Positions 1 through 8,264 of a stretch of 64,000 nt of DNA are shown here, piece after piece. The stretch's first letter is position 1, and every line of letters begins with the position of its first letter. The stretch comes from Actinomadura pelletieri DSM 43383 (GTDB taxonomy: Bacteria > Actinomycetota > Actinomycetes > Streptosporangiales > Streptosporangiaceae). Made by a program: the position numbers and the translations under genes. The notes under the pieces were generated by a model. That model had not been told where the DNA came from. It worked only from the letters and a program-made list of their open reading frames with translations, and made no database searches. The stretch lies in contig NZ_RBWU01000003.1 of the NCBI RefSeq assembly GCF_003634705.1, forward strand, positions 620,001 to 684,000. Reading direction: 5' to 3'.

Positions 1-3
1 ACT

Positions 4-34
4 TGAGATGAACTCATACTGAGACTTACTCAGT
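4..34. promoter_or_regulatory. Twin inverted-repeat operator upstream of the NUDIX-regulator operon
   Basis: Two copies of the same inverted repeat stand side by side: TGAG-N5-CTCA at 4-16 and the extended ACTGAG-N5-CTCAGT at 18-34. The cores are 16 bp apart and end about 25 nt before the first start codon, a position suited to repression. The neighbouring first gene encodes a NUDIX protein with a predicted DNA-binding C-terminus, so autoregulation is the obvious inference. The repeats are directly visible; the identity of the binding protein is not shown. Confidence 0.55.
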
Positions 35-59
35 TCGAGAGTGACAGGAGGAGGCACGG

Positions 60-893
60 ATGACTCCGGATCCGGCGCGCGACGAGAGCGAGTTCCTCGC
101 GAACTATGACCCGCGCGACTACGACCCGGTCTCCGTGACGGTGGACGTCGTCGCCCTCACCATCCGGGACGGAGCCCTGCACGTGCTGCTGGTGCGGCGC
201 GGGAACGCCCCGTACGCCGGGATGTGGGCGCTGCCGGGCGGTTTCGTCCAGGCGGGCGGGCCGCTCCAGGGCACCGACGCCGAGGACCTCAGCAACGCGG
301 CCGTCCGCGAACTCGCCGAGGAGACCGGACTCAGCGCCAAGGGCGGCGCGCTCGGCCGCATGCACCTGGAACAGCTCGCCACCTACGGCTCCCCCGGCCG
401 CGACCCGCGGATGCGCGTCATCTCCGTCGCCTACCTGGCGTTCGCGCCGGAGCTGCCCGACCCCGAGGCGGGCGGCGACGCCGCCGACGCGGCCTGGGTG
501 CCGGTCGACGCCCTCGGCCTCACCGAGTCCGGGGACCAGCGCCCGGGAACGACCCGCCGGCTGGCGTTCGACCACGCGCGGATCCTGTCGGACGGCCTGG
601 AGCGGGCGCGCGGCAAGCTCGAGTACACGCCGCTCGCCACCGCGTTCTGCGGCGCCGAGTTCACGATCCCGGAGCTGCGCGCGGTCTACGAGGCGGTGTG
701 GGGCGAGGAACTGCACGCCGGGAACTTCCACCGGAAGGTGCTGTCGGTGCCCGGGTTCGTGGAGAGCACCGGCGAGACGTCCGACCGTGGCGGGCGGCGC
801 GGCGGTCCGCGGCCCCGCCTGTACCGGGCCGGTGACGCCCGCCTCCTGCACCCCGCGCTGCTGCGGCCCAGCCGGGAGGAGGAGATCCGATGA
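60..893 (+). CDS. NUDIX-domain transcriptional regulator (NrtR-like)
   Basis: 277 aa. The N-terminal half is a NUDIX domain: the REL-AEETGL part of the box lies at residues 83-91 with a Glu at 75, and a short insertion follows the leading Gly-Gly (60-61). The C-terminal part (about 195-250, with an ELRAVYEAVWG...NFHRKVL pattern) resembles the winged-helix domain of NrtR-type regulators, which sense ADP-ribose-like nucleotides and repress NAD-metabolism genes. The ATG is preceded by AGGAGG at good spacing, and the twin inverted repeat at 4-34 is a likely own operator. First gene of a five-gene operon; its stop overlaps the next start (ATGA). The REUxEE core is intact, so hydrolytic activity is possible. 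Ligand and targets are unknown. Confidence 0.85.
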   Translation: MTPDPARDESEFLANYDPRDYDPVSVTVDVVALTIRDGALHVLLVRRGNAPYAGMWALPGGFVQAGGPLQGTDAEDLSNAAVRELAEETGLSAKGGALGRMHLEQLATYGSPGRDPRMRVISVAYLAFAPELPDPEAGGDAADAAWVPVDALGLTESGDQRPGTTRRLAFDHARILSDGLERARGKLEYTPLATAFCGAEFTIPELRAVYEAVWGEELHAGNFHRKVLSVPGFVESTGETSDRGGRRGGPRPRLYRAGDARLLHPALLRPSREEEIR

Positions 894-1918
894 ACGACCG
901 GGCGCTCGACGACGCGCTGGCGCGGCTCGACCGGGTGCGCGTCCCCGCCGACCTGTTCGGGGAGGACGAGGTCGAGGCGGCGCGGCGGTACCGGCGGCTG
1001 GCGCGGCTCGTCCACCCCGACGCGACCGGCGGCCGCACCCGCGACGCGTTCGTCAGGCTGAACGCGCTGTGGCGCGCCTACACCCGAGACGACACCACCA
1101 CGATCACGACCCGCCGCCACGCCTACCGGCTCGACGGCGACGCGATCGGCGGCGACCTCGCCGAGCTGTACACGGCGATCCCGGACGCCGGGGGGAGCGC
1201 CGTGCTGCTGAAGATGCCGCGCGACCCCCGCGACGGTGACCTGCTGGAACGCGAGGCCGAGGCACTGCGGCAACTCTCCCGGGACGGCGACGAACGGTTC
1301 CTGCCGTACGTGCCGTGCCTGATCGAGTCGTTCCGGCACCGGGACGCCTCGACGGGCGCGCAGCGGCAGGTCAACGTGATCGCCGCGCTGGACGGCTGCC
1401 ACACCCTGACCGAGGTTCGGCGGGCGTTCCCGGACGGCCTCGACCCCCGCGACGCGGCCTGGATGTGGCGGCGGCTGCTCGTCGCCCTCGGGTTCGCGCA
1501 CCGGGCCGGCGTGCTGCACGGCGCCGTCCTGCCCGACCATGTGCTCATCCACCCGGAGAAGCACGGGCTCGTCCTGGTCGACTGGTGCTACTCCGTTCCC
1601 GGCCGGCACGCGACCGACGGGGCCGCCCGCGTCCCGGCGATGGTCGACCGTTACGCCGACCGGTACCCGCCGGAGGTGCCGGGACGGCAGGCGGCCGGCC
1701 CGGCCACCGACATCTTCATGGCCACCCGCTGCATGCTCGACCTGATGGGCGACAAGGCCCCGAAGGCGATGCGCACCTTCGCGCGCGGCTGCCTGCTCCC
1801 CGCGCGGAACCGGCGCCCCTCGGACGCCTGGCGCCTGCTGGCCGAACTGGACGAGCTGCTGGCGCGGCTCTACGGCCCGCGGCGTTTCCGCCCCTTCCAC
1901 CTGCCCACCGCACACTGA
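890..1918 (+). CDS. J-domain plus protein-kinase-like (probable pseudokinase) protein
   Basis: 342 aa. Residues about 28-65 form a J-domain-like helix pair with an intact HPD tripeptide (42-44), the signature by which DnaJ proteins stimulate Hsp70. Residues about 80-330 look like a Ser/Thr-kinase fold: a Lys in VLLK (108) and an acidic helix after it are present, but the catalytic-loop HRD reads HGA (210-212), the usual Asn position is His, and DFG reads DWC (231-233). Loss of the catalytic Asp argues for a pseudokinase or nucleotide-binding scaffold. It overlaps the upstream gene by 4 nt with its own GGGAGGAGG site and is followed after 10 nt by a vWA gene. Function is not established. Confidence 0.7.
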   Translation: MNDRALDDALARLDRVRVPADLFGEDEVEAARRYRRLARLVHPDATGGRTRDAFVRLNALWRAYTRDDTTTITTRRHAYRLDGDAIGGDLAELYTAIPDAGGSAVLLKMPRDPRDGDLLEREAEALRQLSRDGDERFLPYVPCLIESFRHRDASTGAQRQVNVIAALDGCHTLTEVRRAFPDGLDPRDAAWMWRRLLVALGFAHRAGVLHGAVLPDHVLIHPEKHGLVLVDWCYSVPGRHATDGAARVPAMVDRYADRYPPEVPGRQAAGPATDIFMATRCMLDLMGDKAPKAMRTFARGCLLPARNRRPSDAWRLLAELDELLARLYGPRRFRPFHLPTAH

Positions 1919-1928
1919 GGAGACGACC

Positions 1929-2900
1929 ATGGGAAGCGGACACTGGTCCACCGACGTCTACGCCGCGCGCGCCAGCTACCGCGCGTCCACCGGCGCCAGC
2001 GCGTTCGCCTACTCCGACGGCGGCGCCACCACCGTCCACGCCGACCTGGACCCGTCCGGGGTGACCGTCCGGGAGAGCCGGGACTCCGACGACCACCCCG
2101 AATCACTGGCGATCGGCGTCCTGTTCGACGTGACCGGCTCGATGCGGAGGGTGCCGCGGACGCTCCAGTCCAGGCTGCCCGACCTGCTCGGACTGCTGCT
2201 GCGCAAGGGATACGTCGAGCACCCGCACATCCTGTTCGGCGCGATCGGCGACGCGACCTGCGACCGGGCGCCCCTCCAGATCGGCCAGTTCGAGGCCGAC
2301 AACCGGATGGAGGACGACCTCGGCAAGATCCTCCTCGAGGGCGGGGGCGGCGGTCAGATGACCGAGTCCTACGAGCTGGCCCTGTACTTCATGGCCCGGC
2401 ACACCGCGATCGACTGCTTCGAGAAGCGCGGACGGCGCGGCTACCTGTTCATGATCGGTGACGAGCTGGCGTACCCGAAGGTCAAGCGGCACGAGGTCGC
2501 GAACGTCATCGGCGACGAACTGCGGGCGGACATTCCGGTCGCCAAAATCGTCCGCGAGGTCCAGCGGATGTACGACGTGTACTACATCATCCCGGAGGGG
2601 GCCTACCACGCCGGCAGCCGCGAGCTGAAGGACTTCTGGCACGACCTGCTCGGCCAGAACGTGATCTACCTGGACGATCTCGACGCCGTGTCCGAGACGA
2701 TCGCGCTGACGGTCGGGCTGGGCGAGGACGCCATCGATCTCGGGGAGGGCCTGGACCACCTGGCGGAGACCGGTTCGGACGCGGGCGCGTCGGTGTCGCG
2801 GGCGCTGGCCCGGCTGGACGCGTCCCGGGCACCCGTCGCGGTGTCGTCCACGCCTCCCGGGCTGGACGGCTCGCGCCCGTCGTCGACCACGCGCCTCTGA
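1929..2900 (+). CDS. von Willebrand factor A domain protein
   Basis: 323 aa. After a 60-residue N-terminal extension, the strand LAIGVLFD runs into DVTGSM (67-72), which matches the metal-ion-dependent adhesion site pattern D-x-S/T-x-S (D67, T69, S71). The domain extends to about residue 255 (FMIGDELAYP, VYYIIPEGAYH, IYLDDLDAV); the last 60 residues are low-complexity. No signal peptide or membrane segment, so it is cytoplasmic. vWA proteins of this kind usually act as metal-dependent protein-binding platforms, often together with kinases or chaperones; here it sits directly between a J-domain pseudokinase and a PurA-like enzyme. Start ATG has a GAGGAG site overlapping the preceding stop. Confidence 0.75.
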   Translation: MGSGHWSTDVYAARASYRASTGASAFAYSDGGATTVHADLDPSGVTVRESRDSDDHPESLAIGVLFDVTGSMRRVPRTLQSRLPDLLGLLLRKGYVEHPHILFGAIGDATCDRAPLQIGQFEADNRMEDDLGKILLEGGGGGQMTESYELALYFMARHTAIDCFEKRGRRGYLFMIGDELAYPKVKRHEVANVIGDELRADIPVAKIVREVQRMYDVYYIIPEGAYHAGSRELKDFWHDLLGQNVIYLDDLDAVSETIALTVGLGEDAIDLGEGLDHLAETGSDAGASVSRALARLDASRAPVAVSSTPPGLDGSRPSSTTRL

Positions 2901-2902
2901 CC

Positions 2903-4225
2903 ATGGACCACGTGATCGTCGTCGACCTCGGCTTCGGGGACGCGGGCAAGGGCACGGTCGTCGACCACCTGTGCTCGGCGAACCCTCCCTCCCTGGGCGG
3001 ACGACCCTCCGGTCAGAGAGGGGTGAAGGCCGTCGTCCGGTTCAACGGCGGCGCCCAGGCGGCGCACAACGTCGTGACCCCGGACGGACGCCACCACACG
3101 TTCGCCCAGTTCGGGTCGGGGACGTTCACACCGGGCGTCCGGACGCACCTGTCGCGGTTCATGCTCGTCGACCCGCTGGCGCTCGCCGCCGAGGCCGACC
3201 ACCTCCGGGAGGTCGGCGTCGGCGACGCCCTGGACCGGCTGACCGTCGACCACGACGCCCTGCTGACGACGCCGTACCATCGGGCCGCGAACCGCGCGCG
3301 GGAGTCCGCGCGCGGCGCGGCACGCCACGGGTCGTGCGGCATGGGCATCGGGGAGACCGCGTCCTACGCGCTCGCGCACGACGACGCGCCCCGGGTCGGC
3401 GACTGCCGGTCACCGGCGCGGCTGCGGCGGCGGCTGGCCGCGCTGCGCGACTGGTACCGCGACACGTTCCCGTCCGGCGCCCGCGTCCCGGACGTCGACG
3501 CCTGCGTGGACGCGTTCACCGCCTTCGGCGACCGCGTCGAGATCGTCGGCGGCGACCACCTGCGGCGCCTGCTCCACGCCGGGACCGTGGTGTTCGAGGG
3601 CGCGCAGGGCGTCCTGCTGGACGAGTGGCACGGCTTCCACCCGTACACGACGTGGTCGACGACCACGTTCGCCAACGCGGAGACGCTGCTGGCGGAGGCG
3701 GGCGGGGCCGCGGCGCGGCTCGGGGTGCTGCGCGCGTACGCGACCCGCCACGGCCCCGGCCCGTTCGTGACCGAGGACCCGGCGCTGACCGCGGACCTGC
3801 CCGACCCGCACAACGCCGCGGGCCGCTGGCAGGGCGCCTTCCGCGTCGGCCATCTCGACGCGGTCGCGCTCCGCTACGCGCTGGACGTGACGGGCGGTGT
3901 GGACGGCCTCGCGGTCACGCATCTGGACGTCGCGGGGGCGCGTCCGGACCTGCGGATCTGCGAGGCCTACACCATCGGCGGCGAACGGGTCGGGCGTCTG
4001 GAGACCGGGCCGCCCGACCTGGACAGGCAGGCCGCCCTCACCCGCCTCCTGCGTACCGCCCGTCCCGTCTACGCGTCGCTCGGACGCGCGGACGAGACGA
4101 TCGAGGACGTGCTGGAGACCCCGGTCGTCCTCCGCTCCTTCGGCCCCACCTCGGCCGACAAGACGATTCGGCCGCTACGGGAACGGGACCCTGCGTCGGC
4201 GGGCGCCGGCACCGACCTGACATGA
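2903..4225 (+). CDS. Divergent adenylosuccinate-synthetase-like (PurA-like) enzyme
   Basis: 440 aa, alignable by eye along the whole PurA length. The P-loop GDAGKG (12-17) keeps the catalytic Asp13, NGG-x5-H keeps the catalytic His (55), and FEGAQG and DAVALRYAL are clear. Several positions normally fixed in PurA differ: the TGRGIG region reads SCGMGIG (144-150), losing the Arg; the aspartate-binding loop GATTGRxRR reads NAAGRWQ (304-310); and the guanine motif TKLD reads THLD (339-342). The ligation mechanism (phosphorylated purine-like intermediate plus an amine) may be kept while the amine or base acceptor changed. The operon setting also argues against housekeeping PurA. It starts 2 nt after the vWA gene. 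Confidence 0.75.
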   Translation: MDHVIVVDLGFGDAGKGTVVDHLCSANPPSLGGRPSGQRGVKAVVRFNGGAQAAHNVVTPDGRHHTFAQFGSGTFTPGVRTHLSRFMLVDPLALAAEADHLREVGVGDALDRLTVDHDALLTTPYHRAANRARESARGAARHGSCGMGIGETASYALAHDDAPRVGDCRSPARLRRRLAALRDWYRDTFPSGARVPDVDACVDAFTAFGDRVEIVGGDHLRRLLHAGTVVFEGAQGVLLDEWHGFHPYTTWSTTTFANAETLLAEAGGAAARLGVLRAYATRHGPGPFVTEDPALTADLPDPHNAAGRWQGAFRVGHLDAVALRYALDVTGGVDGLAVTHLDVAGARPDLRICEAYTIGGERVGRLETGPPDLDRQAALTRLLRTARPVYASLGRADETIEDVLETPVVLRSFGPTSADKTIRPLRERDPASAGAGTDLT

Positions 4226-4232
4226 TCGGGAC

Positions 4233-4937
4233 ATGCTTCAGGTCTGCCCGAACGGACGCCGGACCGAGGGCGTACCCGTCTCGCCGGAGGAGATCGCGGT
4301 CGCGGTCCGCGCCGCCGTCGACGTCGGCGCGCAGGACGCGCACGTGCATCCGCGGGACGACACGGGCGCCGACACCGTGGACCCGGTCCATGTCGCCGCC
4401 GCCGTCGACGCCGTGCGCGCGTCGACACCGTCCATCCAGATCGGGGTGACCACCGGCGCGTGGACGACGCCCGACCCGATCGAACGCGCCGCCCAGATCC
4501 GCGCCTGGACCGTCCTGCCCGACCACGCGTCGGTGAACTTCCACGAGGACGGCGCCGACCTCGTCGCCGAGGCGCTCTTCGAACGCGGCGTCGCCATCGA
4601 GGCCGGGATCTTCTCCGGCACCGACGGCGCCGAACGGTTCCTGCGCTGGCCGCACGCCCACCATGTGCTGCGGGTCCTCGCCGAGGTCACCGACCCCGAC
4701 CCGGAGACGGCGACCGGGACGGCGAAGGCCCTGCTGCACGACCTCGGCACCCGGCACGGCCGTCCGGTCCTGTTGCACGGGGAGGACGGCGGCGCGTGGC
4801 CCGTCCTGCGGCTCGCCGTCCGGCTGAACCTGGACGTCCGTATCGGGCTGGAGGACACGCTCGTCCTTCCCGATGGGGCGCCCGCCGCCGACAACGCCGC
4901 CCTCGTCCAGACCGCCCGGGCCCTGCTCACTCCCTGA
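4233..4937 (+). CDS. Short BKACE (DUF849)-family protein
   Basis: 234 aa. The segment DAHVHPRDDTG (35-45) carries the His-x-His-x-Arg metal/substrate motif of beta-keto acid cleavage enzymes, and IGLEDTLVLPDG near residue 210 matches the conserved C-terminal barrel segment. BKACE enzymes use acetyl-CoA and zinc to split 3-keto acids; typical members have 270-310 residues, so this is a short variety whose N-terminus lacks the first barrel strand. It begins 7 nt after the PurA-like gene and is the last gene of the operon. The substrate is unknown; a role in the same pathway as the PurA-like enzyme is inference from position. Confidence 0.7.
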   Translation: MLQVCPNGRRTEGVPVSPEEIAVAVRAAVDVGAQDAHVHPRDDTGADTVDPVHVAAAVDAVRASTPSIQIGVTTGAWTTPDPIERAAQIRAWTVLPDHASVNFHEDGADLVAEALFERGVAIEAGIFSGTDGAERFLRWPHAHHVLRVLAEVTDPDPETATGTAKALLHDLGTRHGRPVLLHGEDGGAWPVLRLAVRLNLDVRIGLEDTLVLPDGAPAADNAALVQTARALLTP

Positions 4938-4944
4938 ACAGGGC
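4920..4944. terminator. Possible terminator between convergent genes
   Basis: GCCCTG at 4920-4925 pairs with CAGGGC at 4939-4944 across the stop codon of the BKACE gene. No T-tract follows on either strand, so this is a weak candidate for bidirectional termination between the convergent neighbours. Confidence 0.3.
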
Positions 4945-4950
4945 TCGCCT

Positions 4951-5565
4951 TCAGGAACGCGGATTCTGCCCGGCGTCGGCGTCCATCCGCGCCCAGTCGG
5001 CCTCCCACATCTCGTCCCGGTGCCGGTCGCAGCGTCGCCGGACGAGCAGGTAGGCGATCCCCAGCGGAATCGCCGCGCCGAGGACCGTCGCGGCGCCGGC
5101 GTAGGCGGCGTCGGTCACCGTGCGGCTGTGCGGGCGGGGACGGACGGTCGGGTCGCCCGACCGGTCGACCCAGATGACCCGTTGCGCGCCGACCTTGGCG
5201 TTCTTCCAGCTCGGCAGCGTTCCGGAGCGGACCTTGCCGTCCGGGGCCTGCCAGGAGGCCTGGACGGTCTCGTGGACGTACCGGTCACCGGACGTACCGA
5301 TCCCGCCCGTCGAGGTGACCGTCGCGACGACCTGGCGGCGGTCGGCGCGTTCGGCCTTCTCCGCGCGCATCCCCGCGTCATAGGACCAGGACCCGGTCAG
5401 GGCCGCCAGCGGCGGCGCCATGACGAGCAGCAGCATGAGCAGCGCGAACGCGATCGCCCGCTGCACGCGGTCGACCCGGCGGCGCAGCGCGTTGCGCTCC
5501 AGACCGAGCCGCCTGCGCGCCCTGACGAGCGGCGAGTCGCCGCGCCCGTTGCCGGACCTGCGCAC
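4951..5565 (-). CDS. Rv1733c-like two-helix membrane protein
   Basis: 204 aa. Layout matches the actinobacterial Rv1733c family: basic N-terminus, a membrane helix (about residues 28-50), an extracellular domain of about 90 residues with the ATVTSTGG / WVDRSG pattern, a second helix, and a basic tail (LLVRRRCDRHRD). I chose the GTG at 5565 because GGGGAGG sits 8 nt upstream; an in-frame GTG three codons earlier overlaps that site. Function of the family is unknown. The MFS gene upstream ends 40-50 nt before it on the same strand, so co-transcription is possible. Confidence 0.65.
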   Translation of the reverse strand: MRRSGNGRGDSPLVRARRRLGLERNALRRRVDRVQRAIAFALLMLLLVMAPPLAALTGSWSYDAGMRAEKAERADRRQVVATVTSTGGIGTSGDRYVHETVQASWQAPDGKVRSGTLPSWKNAKVGAQRVIWVDRSGDPTVRPRPHSRTVTDAAYAGAATVLGAAIPLGIAYLLVRRRCDRHRDEMWEADWARMDADAGQNPRS

Positions 5566-5614
5566 TTGCGTCACCTCCCCGGGGAGTTCCCTCCCGGCAA
5601 GAGGCCCTCAGCCT

Positions 5615-7222
5615 TCATCTTCGGCCATCTTTTCCCAGGATATTCCCGAGTCCGTTGATCGGCACCTGACCGCTGGCCGAATCCTTTCCGGAATCACGCC
5701 CGCCATGCGGGATTGATGTCCACTTTCGGCCATGGTTTCGGTTTTGATCCTGGTCGGTGCCGTGGACGGCCAACGCGAGCAGGGCCCCGAGGACGCACAG
5801 CCCGGCGGTGATCCAGAAGATCTCCTGGTACTCGGTGCGCAGCGCGTCCTGGACCGCCGCGTTGTAGATCTTCAACTGCCGGGCGAACTCGTCCTTCGGC
5901 ATCAGGAACGGCAGCGGCGGCCGCAGATCGGCCGTCAACGCGTGGAACCGGTGGAACCCCCACGCCGACAGCGCGGAGATGCCGAGCAGCATCCCCATCA
6001 TCCGTGCCACGACCACGGCGGCCGACGCCACACCGTGCCGGGCCGCCGGGACGAACGCCAGCGCCGCCGACGACACCGGCGCGATCACCAGCCCGAGCCC
6101 GAACCCGGTGACGACGAGATCGACGTCCATCCTCGGCAGCGGCCCGTACGACGCGTCCGCCAGATTCGCGGGCCACCCCGCGATCAGCAGATAGCCCACG
6201 GCGGCGATCGCCATGCCCGCCGCCATCGGCCACCGCTCCCCCACCCGCCTCGCGATCACCCCGCCGGCGACCGCCGCGACCGGCAACGCCACCAGGAACC
6301 GGGTCAACAGCAGGGCGCCGTCCGTGGCGTCCTTGCGCAGCACGGTCTGCGCCACCAGCACGACGTCCACCAACGTCACCATCAGCGCCGCGCCCGACAG
6401 CAGACTCACGCCCAACGTCGCCAGCAACGGCCCCCGCCGCACACCCGACAGGTCGAGCAGCCTCGTCCTCGCCCTGATCTCCCAGAGCACGAAGACCACC
6501 AGCACGACCACACCGGCCACCAGCACGGGCAGCCCCCAGGGCGGCAGCGCCGACTCCTCCGGCTCCGGGTTGTACACCCCGGCGACCAGCAGCCCGAGCC
6601 CCACCGCCAGCAGCAGCCCGCCCACCACGTCCACCCCGGGCCGCGGCCCCTCCACACGCCCGCCCGGAACCGCGTACTGGACGGCCACCATCGCCACCGC
6701 CACCAGCGGTACGTTCACCCAGAAGATCATCCGCCAGTCCGCGACGGCCGCCACACCCGCCCCGTACAGCGGACCGAGCACACTCCCCAACTCCTGCGCC
6801 GCCCCCACCGCGCCGAGCACCACCGGCCGCTGCCGCGCGTCCCACAGATCACCGGCCAGCGCCATCGTCACCGGCAACAGCGCCCCGCCCGCGACGCCCT
6901 GCACCACCCGTCCCGCCGTCAGCACCGGCACACCGTCCGCCAGCGCCGTCACCACCGACCCCACCGCGAAGAACAGCAGACACGCCTGAATCAACGGCCG
7001 CCGACCGAACCGGTCCGACAACTGCCCCAGCAACGGCATCGCCGCCACATACCCCAGCAGAAACCCGGTCAGAACCGGCGTCACCCGCTCCAGCCGGTTG
7101 ATCGGAATGTCGAGATCCCGGACGACCGGCACCAGGATCGTCGTGACGACATAGGCGTCCAGCGCGGCCAGCAGCACCACCGCGCCGCCCGCCCCCACCG
7201 CGACCCGGCGGCGCCCCCTCAC
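5615..7222 (-). CDS. MFS exporter, P55-like partner of LprG
   Basis: 535 aa, with about 14 hydrophobic segments and DRFGRRP in the first cytoplasmic loop, as in the DHA2 drug-exporter family. The start is the GTG at 7222, which overlaps the stop of the upstream LprG-like gene (GTGA), so translation is coupled. In mycobacteria the lipoprotein LprG and the MFS protein P55 (about 518 aa) form the same two-gene operon and move triacylated lipids across the envelope; gene order, size and class agree here. The hydrophilic tail of about 50 residues is unusually long. Substrate is inferred from the mycobacterial pair only. Confidence 0.8.
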   Translation of the reverse strand: MRGRRRVAVGAGGAVVLLAALDAYVVTTILVPVVRDLDIPINRLERVTPVLTGFLLGYVAAMPLLGQLSDRFGRRPLIQACLLFFAVGSVVTALADGVPVLTAGRVVQGVAGGALLPVTMALAGDLWDARQRPVVLGAVGAAQELGSVLGPLYGAGVAAVADWRMIFWVNVPLVAVAMVAVQYAVPGGRVEGPRPGVDVVGGLLLAVGLGLLVAGVYNPEPEESALPPWGLPVLVAGVVVLVVFVLWEIRARTRLLDLSGVRRGPLLATLGVSLLSGAALMVTLVDVVLVAQTVLRKDATDGALLLTRFLVALPVAAVAGGVIARRVGERWPMAAGMAIAAVGYLLIAGWPANLADASYGPLPRMDVDLVVTGFGLGLVIAPVSSAALAFVPAARHGVASAAVVVARMMGMLLGISALSAWGFHRFHALTADLRPPLPFLMPKDEFARQLKIYNAAVQDALRTEYQEIFWITAGLCVLGALLALAVHGTDQDQNRNHGRKWTSIPHGGRDSGKDSASGQVPINGLGNILGKDGRR

Positions 7223-7905
7223 CGCGGCGCGCTGAACTTGTAGGGCGCGTCGAACTCCGTGAACGAGATCGTCACCGTGCCCCGCTCCTTCGGGAACCGG
7301 CCGCGCACCTTCACCAGCCGATGATCCGTCCGGCTCACCCACACCTGCCCCTCAAGGTCGGTGTCGATCCCCGGGATCAAGGCCGCCGCCTGCTCCCGAG
7401 GCAACCGCGCCGCGACCCGGTTCGTCTCCTTACCGTCCACCTTCTCGACCGCCTCCGCCCGCGGCTCCGCCGCCGACGTCAACAACCCCGCGATCCCTCG
7501 CCGCGGATCCAACACCGCCGACGGGTCGTACATGGTCGCCGCCAAAGCCTTCGGAAGCTTGCGCCACCCGCCCGTCGCCGCGTTGATATAGATGCTGTCG
7601 CCCAACGCGACGACCTTCATCTCGACGTTCTGGCCCTGCTGCTCGACCGTCAACGTTCCCTCCGCGTCCCCGGCGCGGAGCAGCTTCATGTCGCCGCCCT
7701 TCACGATGACCGGCGTCCTGCCGTCCGACTTCATCGTGAACGCCACGCTCTTCACGTTCCCCATCGCCTGCGCCGCATCCCGCAACGTCCGCGCGGCGAC
7801 GAAGTCCGCCTTCTTCCCGGGCTCATCCGACCCGCCCCCGTCACACGCCGCGGCGAACAACAACCCCGGCAACAAAAGAACGAGAACGAGAATGCGCTTG
7901 GACAT
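7219..7905 (-). CDS. lprG: LprG/LppX-family lipoprotein
   Basis: 228 aa. Signal peptide [20 protein letters not shown] followed by Cys21, a lipobox suited to lipidation. The mature part begins with a short Asp/Gly-rich linker and continues as the LprG/LppX-type half-barrel ([15 protein letters not shown]... ; [34 protein letters not shown]). Members bind acylated lipids in a cavity and hand them to the cell surface. It is cotranslated with the downstream MFS exporter, as in mycobacterial lprG-Rv1410c. Its promoter must lie in 7906-8065, the gap shared with tRNA-Met. Confidence 0.8.
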   Translation of the reverse strand: MSKRILVLVLLLPGLLFAAACDGGGSDEPGKKADFVAARTLRDAAQAMGNVKSVAFTMKSDGRTPVIVKGGDMKLLRAGDAEGTLTVEQQGQNVEMKVVALGDSIYINAATGGWRKLPKALAATMYDPSAVLDPRRGIAGLLTSAAEPRAEAVEKVDGKETNRVAARLPREQAAALIPGIDTDLEGQVWVSRTDHRLVKVRGRFPKERGTVTISFTEFDAPYKFSAPR

Positions 7906-8065
7906 ACGCCGGACCCTACCGACGGGTACCCGTAACCGTCACTCGGTACCGAGGATGACTTCGCTGCTCCTCAAGTAGGACCCGCCCCAATCTCGGTGGC
8001 CCCTCCGAACGACCCGCCGCTAAGATGACAACCGGCCACGCCCCCACCGTCACCGGGGGACGCCC

Positions 8066-8139
8066 GGGGCGGTAGCTCAGCCGGTCAGAGCAGGAGACTC
8101 ATAATCTCTGGGTCGCGGGTTCGAGTCCCGCCCGCCCTA
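8066..8139 (+). tRNA. tRNA-Met (CAT), elongator type
   Basis: Full cloverleaf: acceptor GGGGCGG/CCGCCCT (first pair G-U), D-stem GCTC/GAGC, anticodon stem GGAGA/TCTCT with loop CTCATAA (anticodon CAT at 8100-8102), five-base variable loop, T-stem GCGGG/CCCGC with TTCGAGT, discriminator A at 8139. CCA is not encoded. The anticodon stem lacks the three G-C pairs of initiator tRNA. A lysidine-modified tRNA-Ile cannot be fully excluded. A TAAGAT hexamer at 8021-8026 may be the -10 box. Confidence 0.93.
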
Positions 8140-8191
8140 CGGACCTAGGCGAGGTGTGTCCGCGGAGAGCGCGGACCGGGGGTCCTTCGCC

Positions 8192-8264
8192 ATGTCTTTC
8201 TGGGGGGCGACCCCCAGACCCCCGATGTGGGGGCTCCGCCCCCACGCCCCCTGCGGCTGGGGTT
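8192..8264 (+). repeat. Tandem-hairpin repeat downstream of tRNA-Met
   Basis: About 50 nt after the tRNA 3' end. First hairpin CTGGGGG-GCGA-CCCCCAG (8200-8217), then TGGGGGC-TCC-GCCCCCA around 8227-8243, then CGCCCCCTGC. The same element occurs in the same orientation relative to tRNA-Asn at 24362-24426 (minus strand). There the first stem has C-G where this one has T-A, a compensatory change that supports a real stem. It could be a terminator or processing element for tRNA transcripts, or a mobile extragenic palindrome. Confidence 0.6.

Noticed and set aside
5732-7243. 503-codon plus-strand frame rich in Arg/His/Pro
   Set aside because: Antisense of the P55-like transporter gene, whose membrane helices and motifs are clear.
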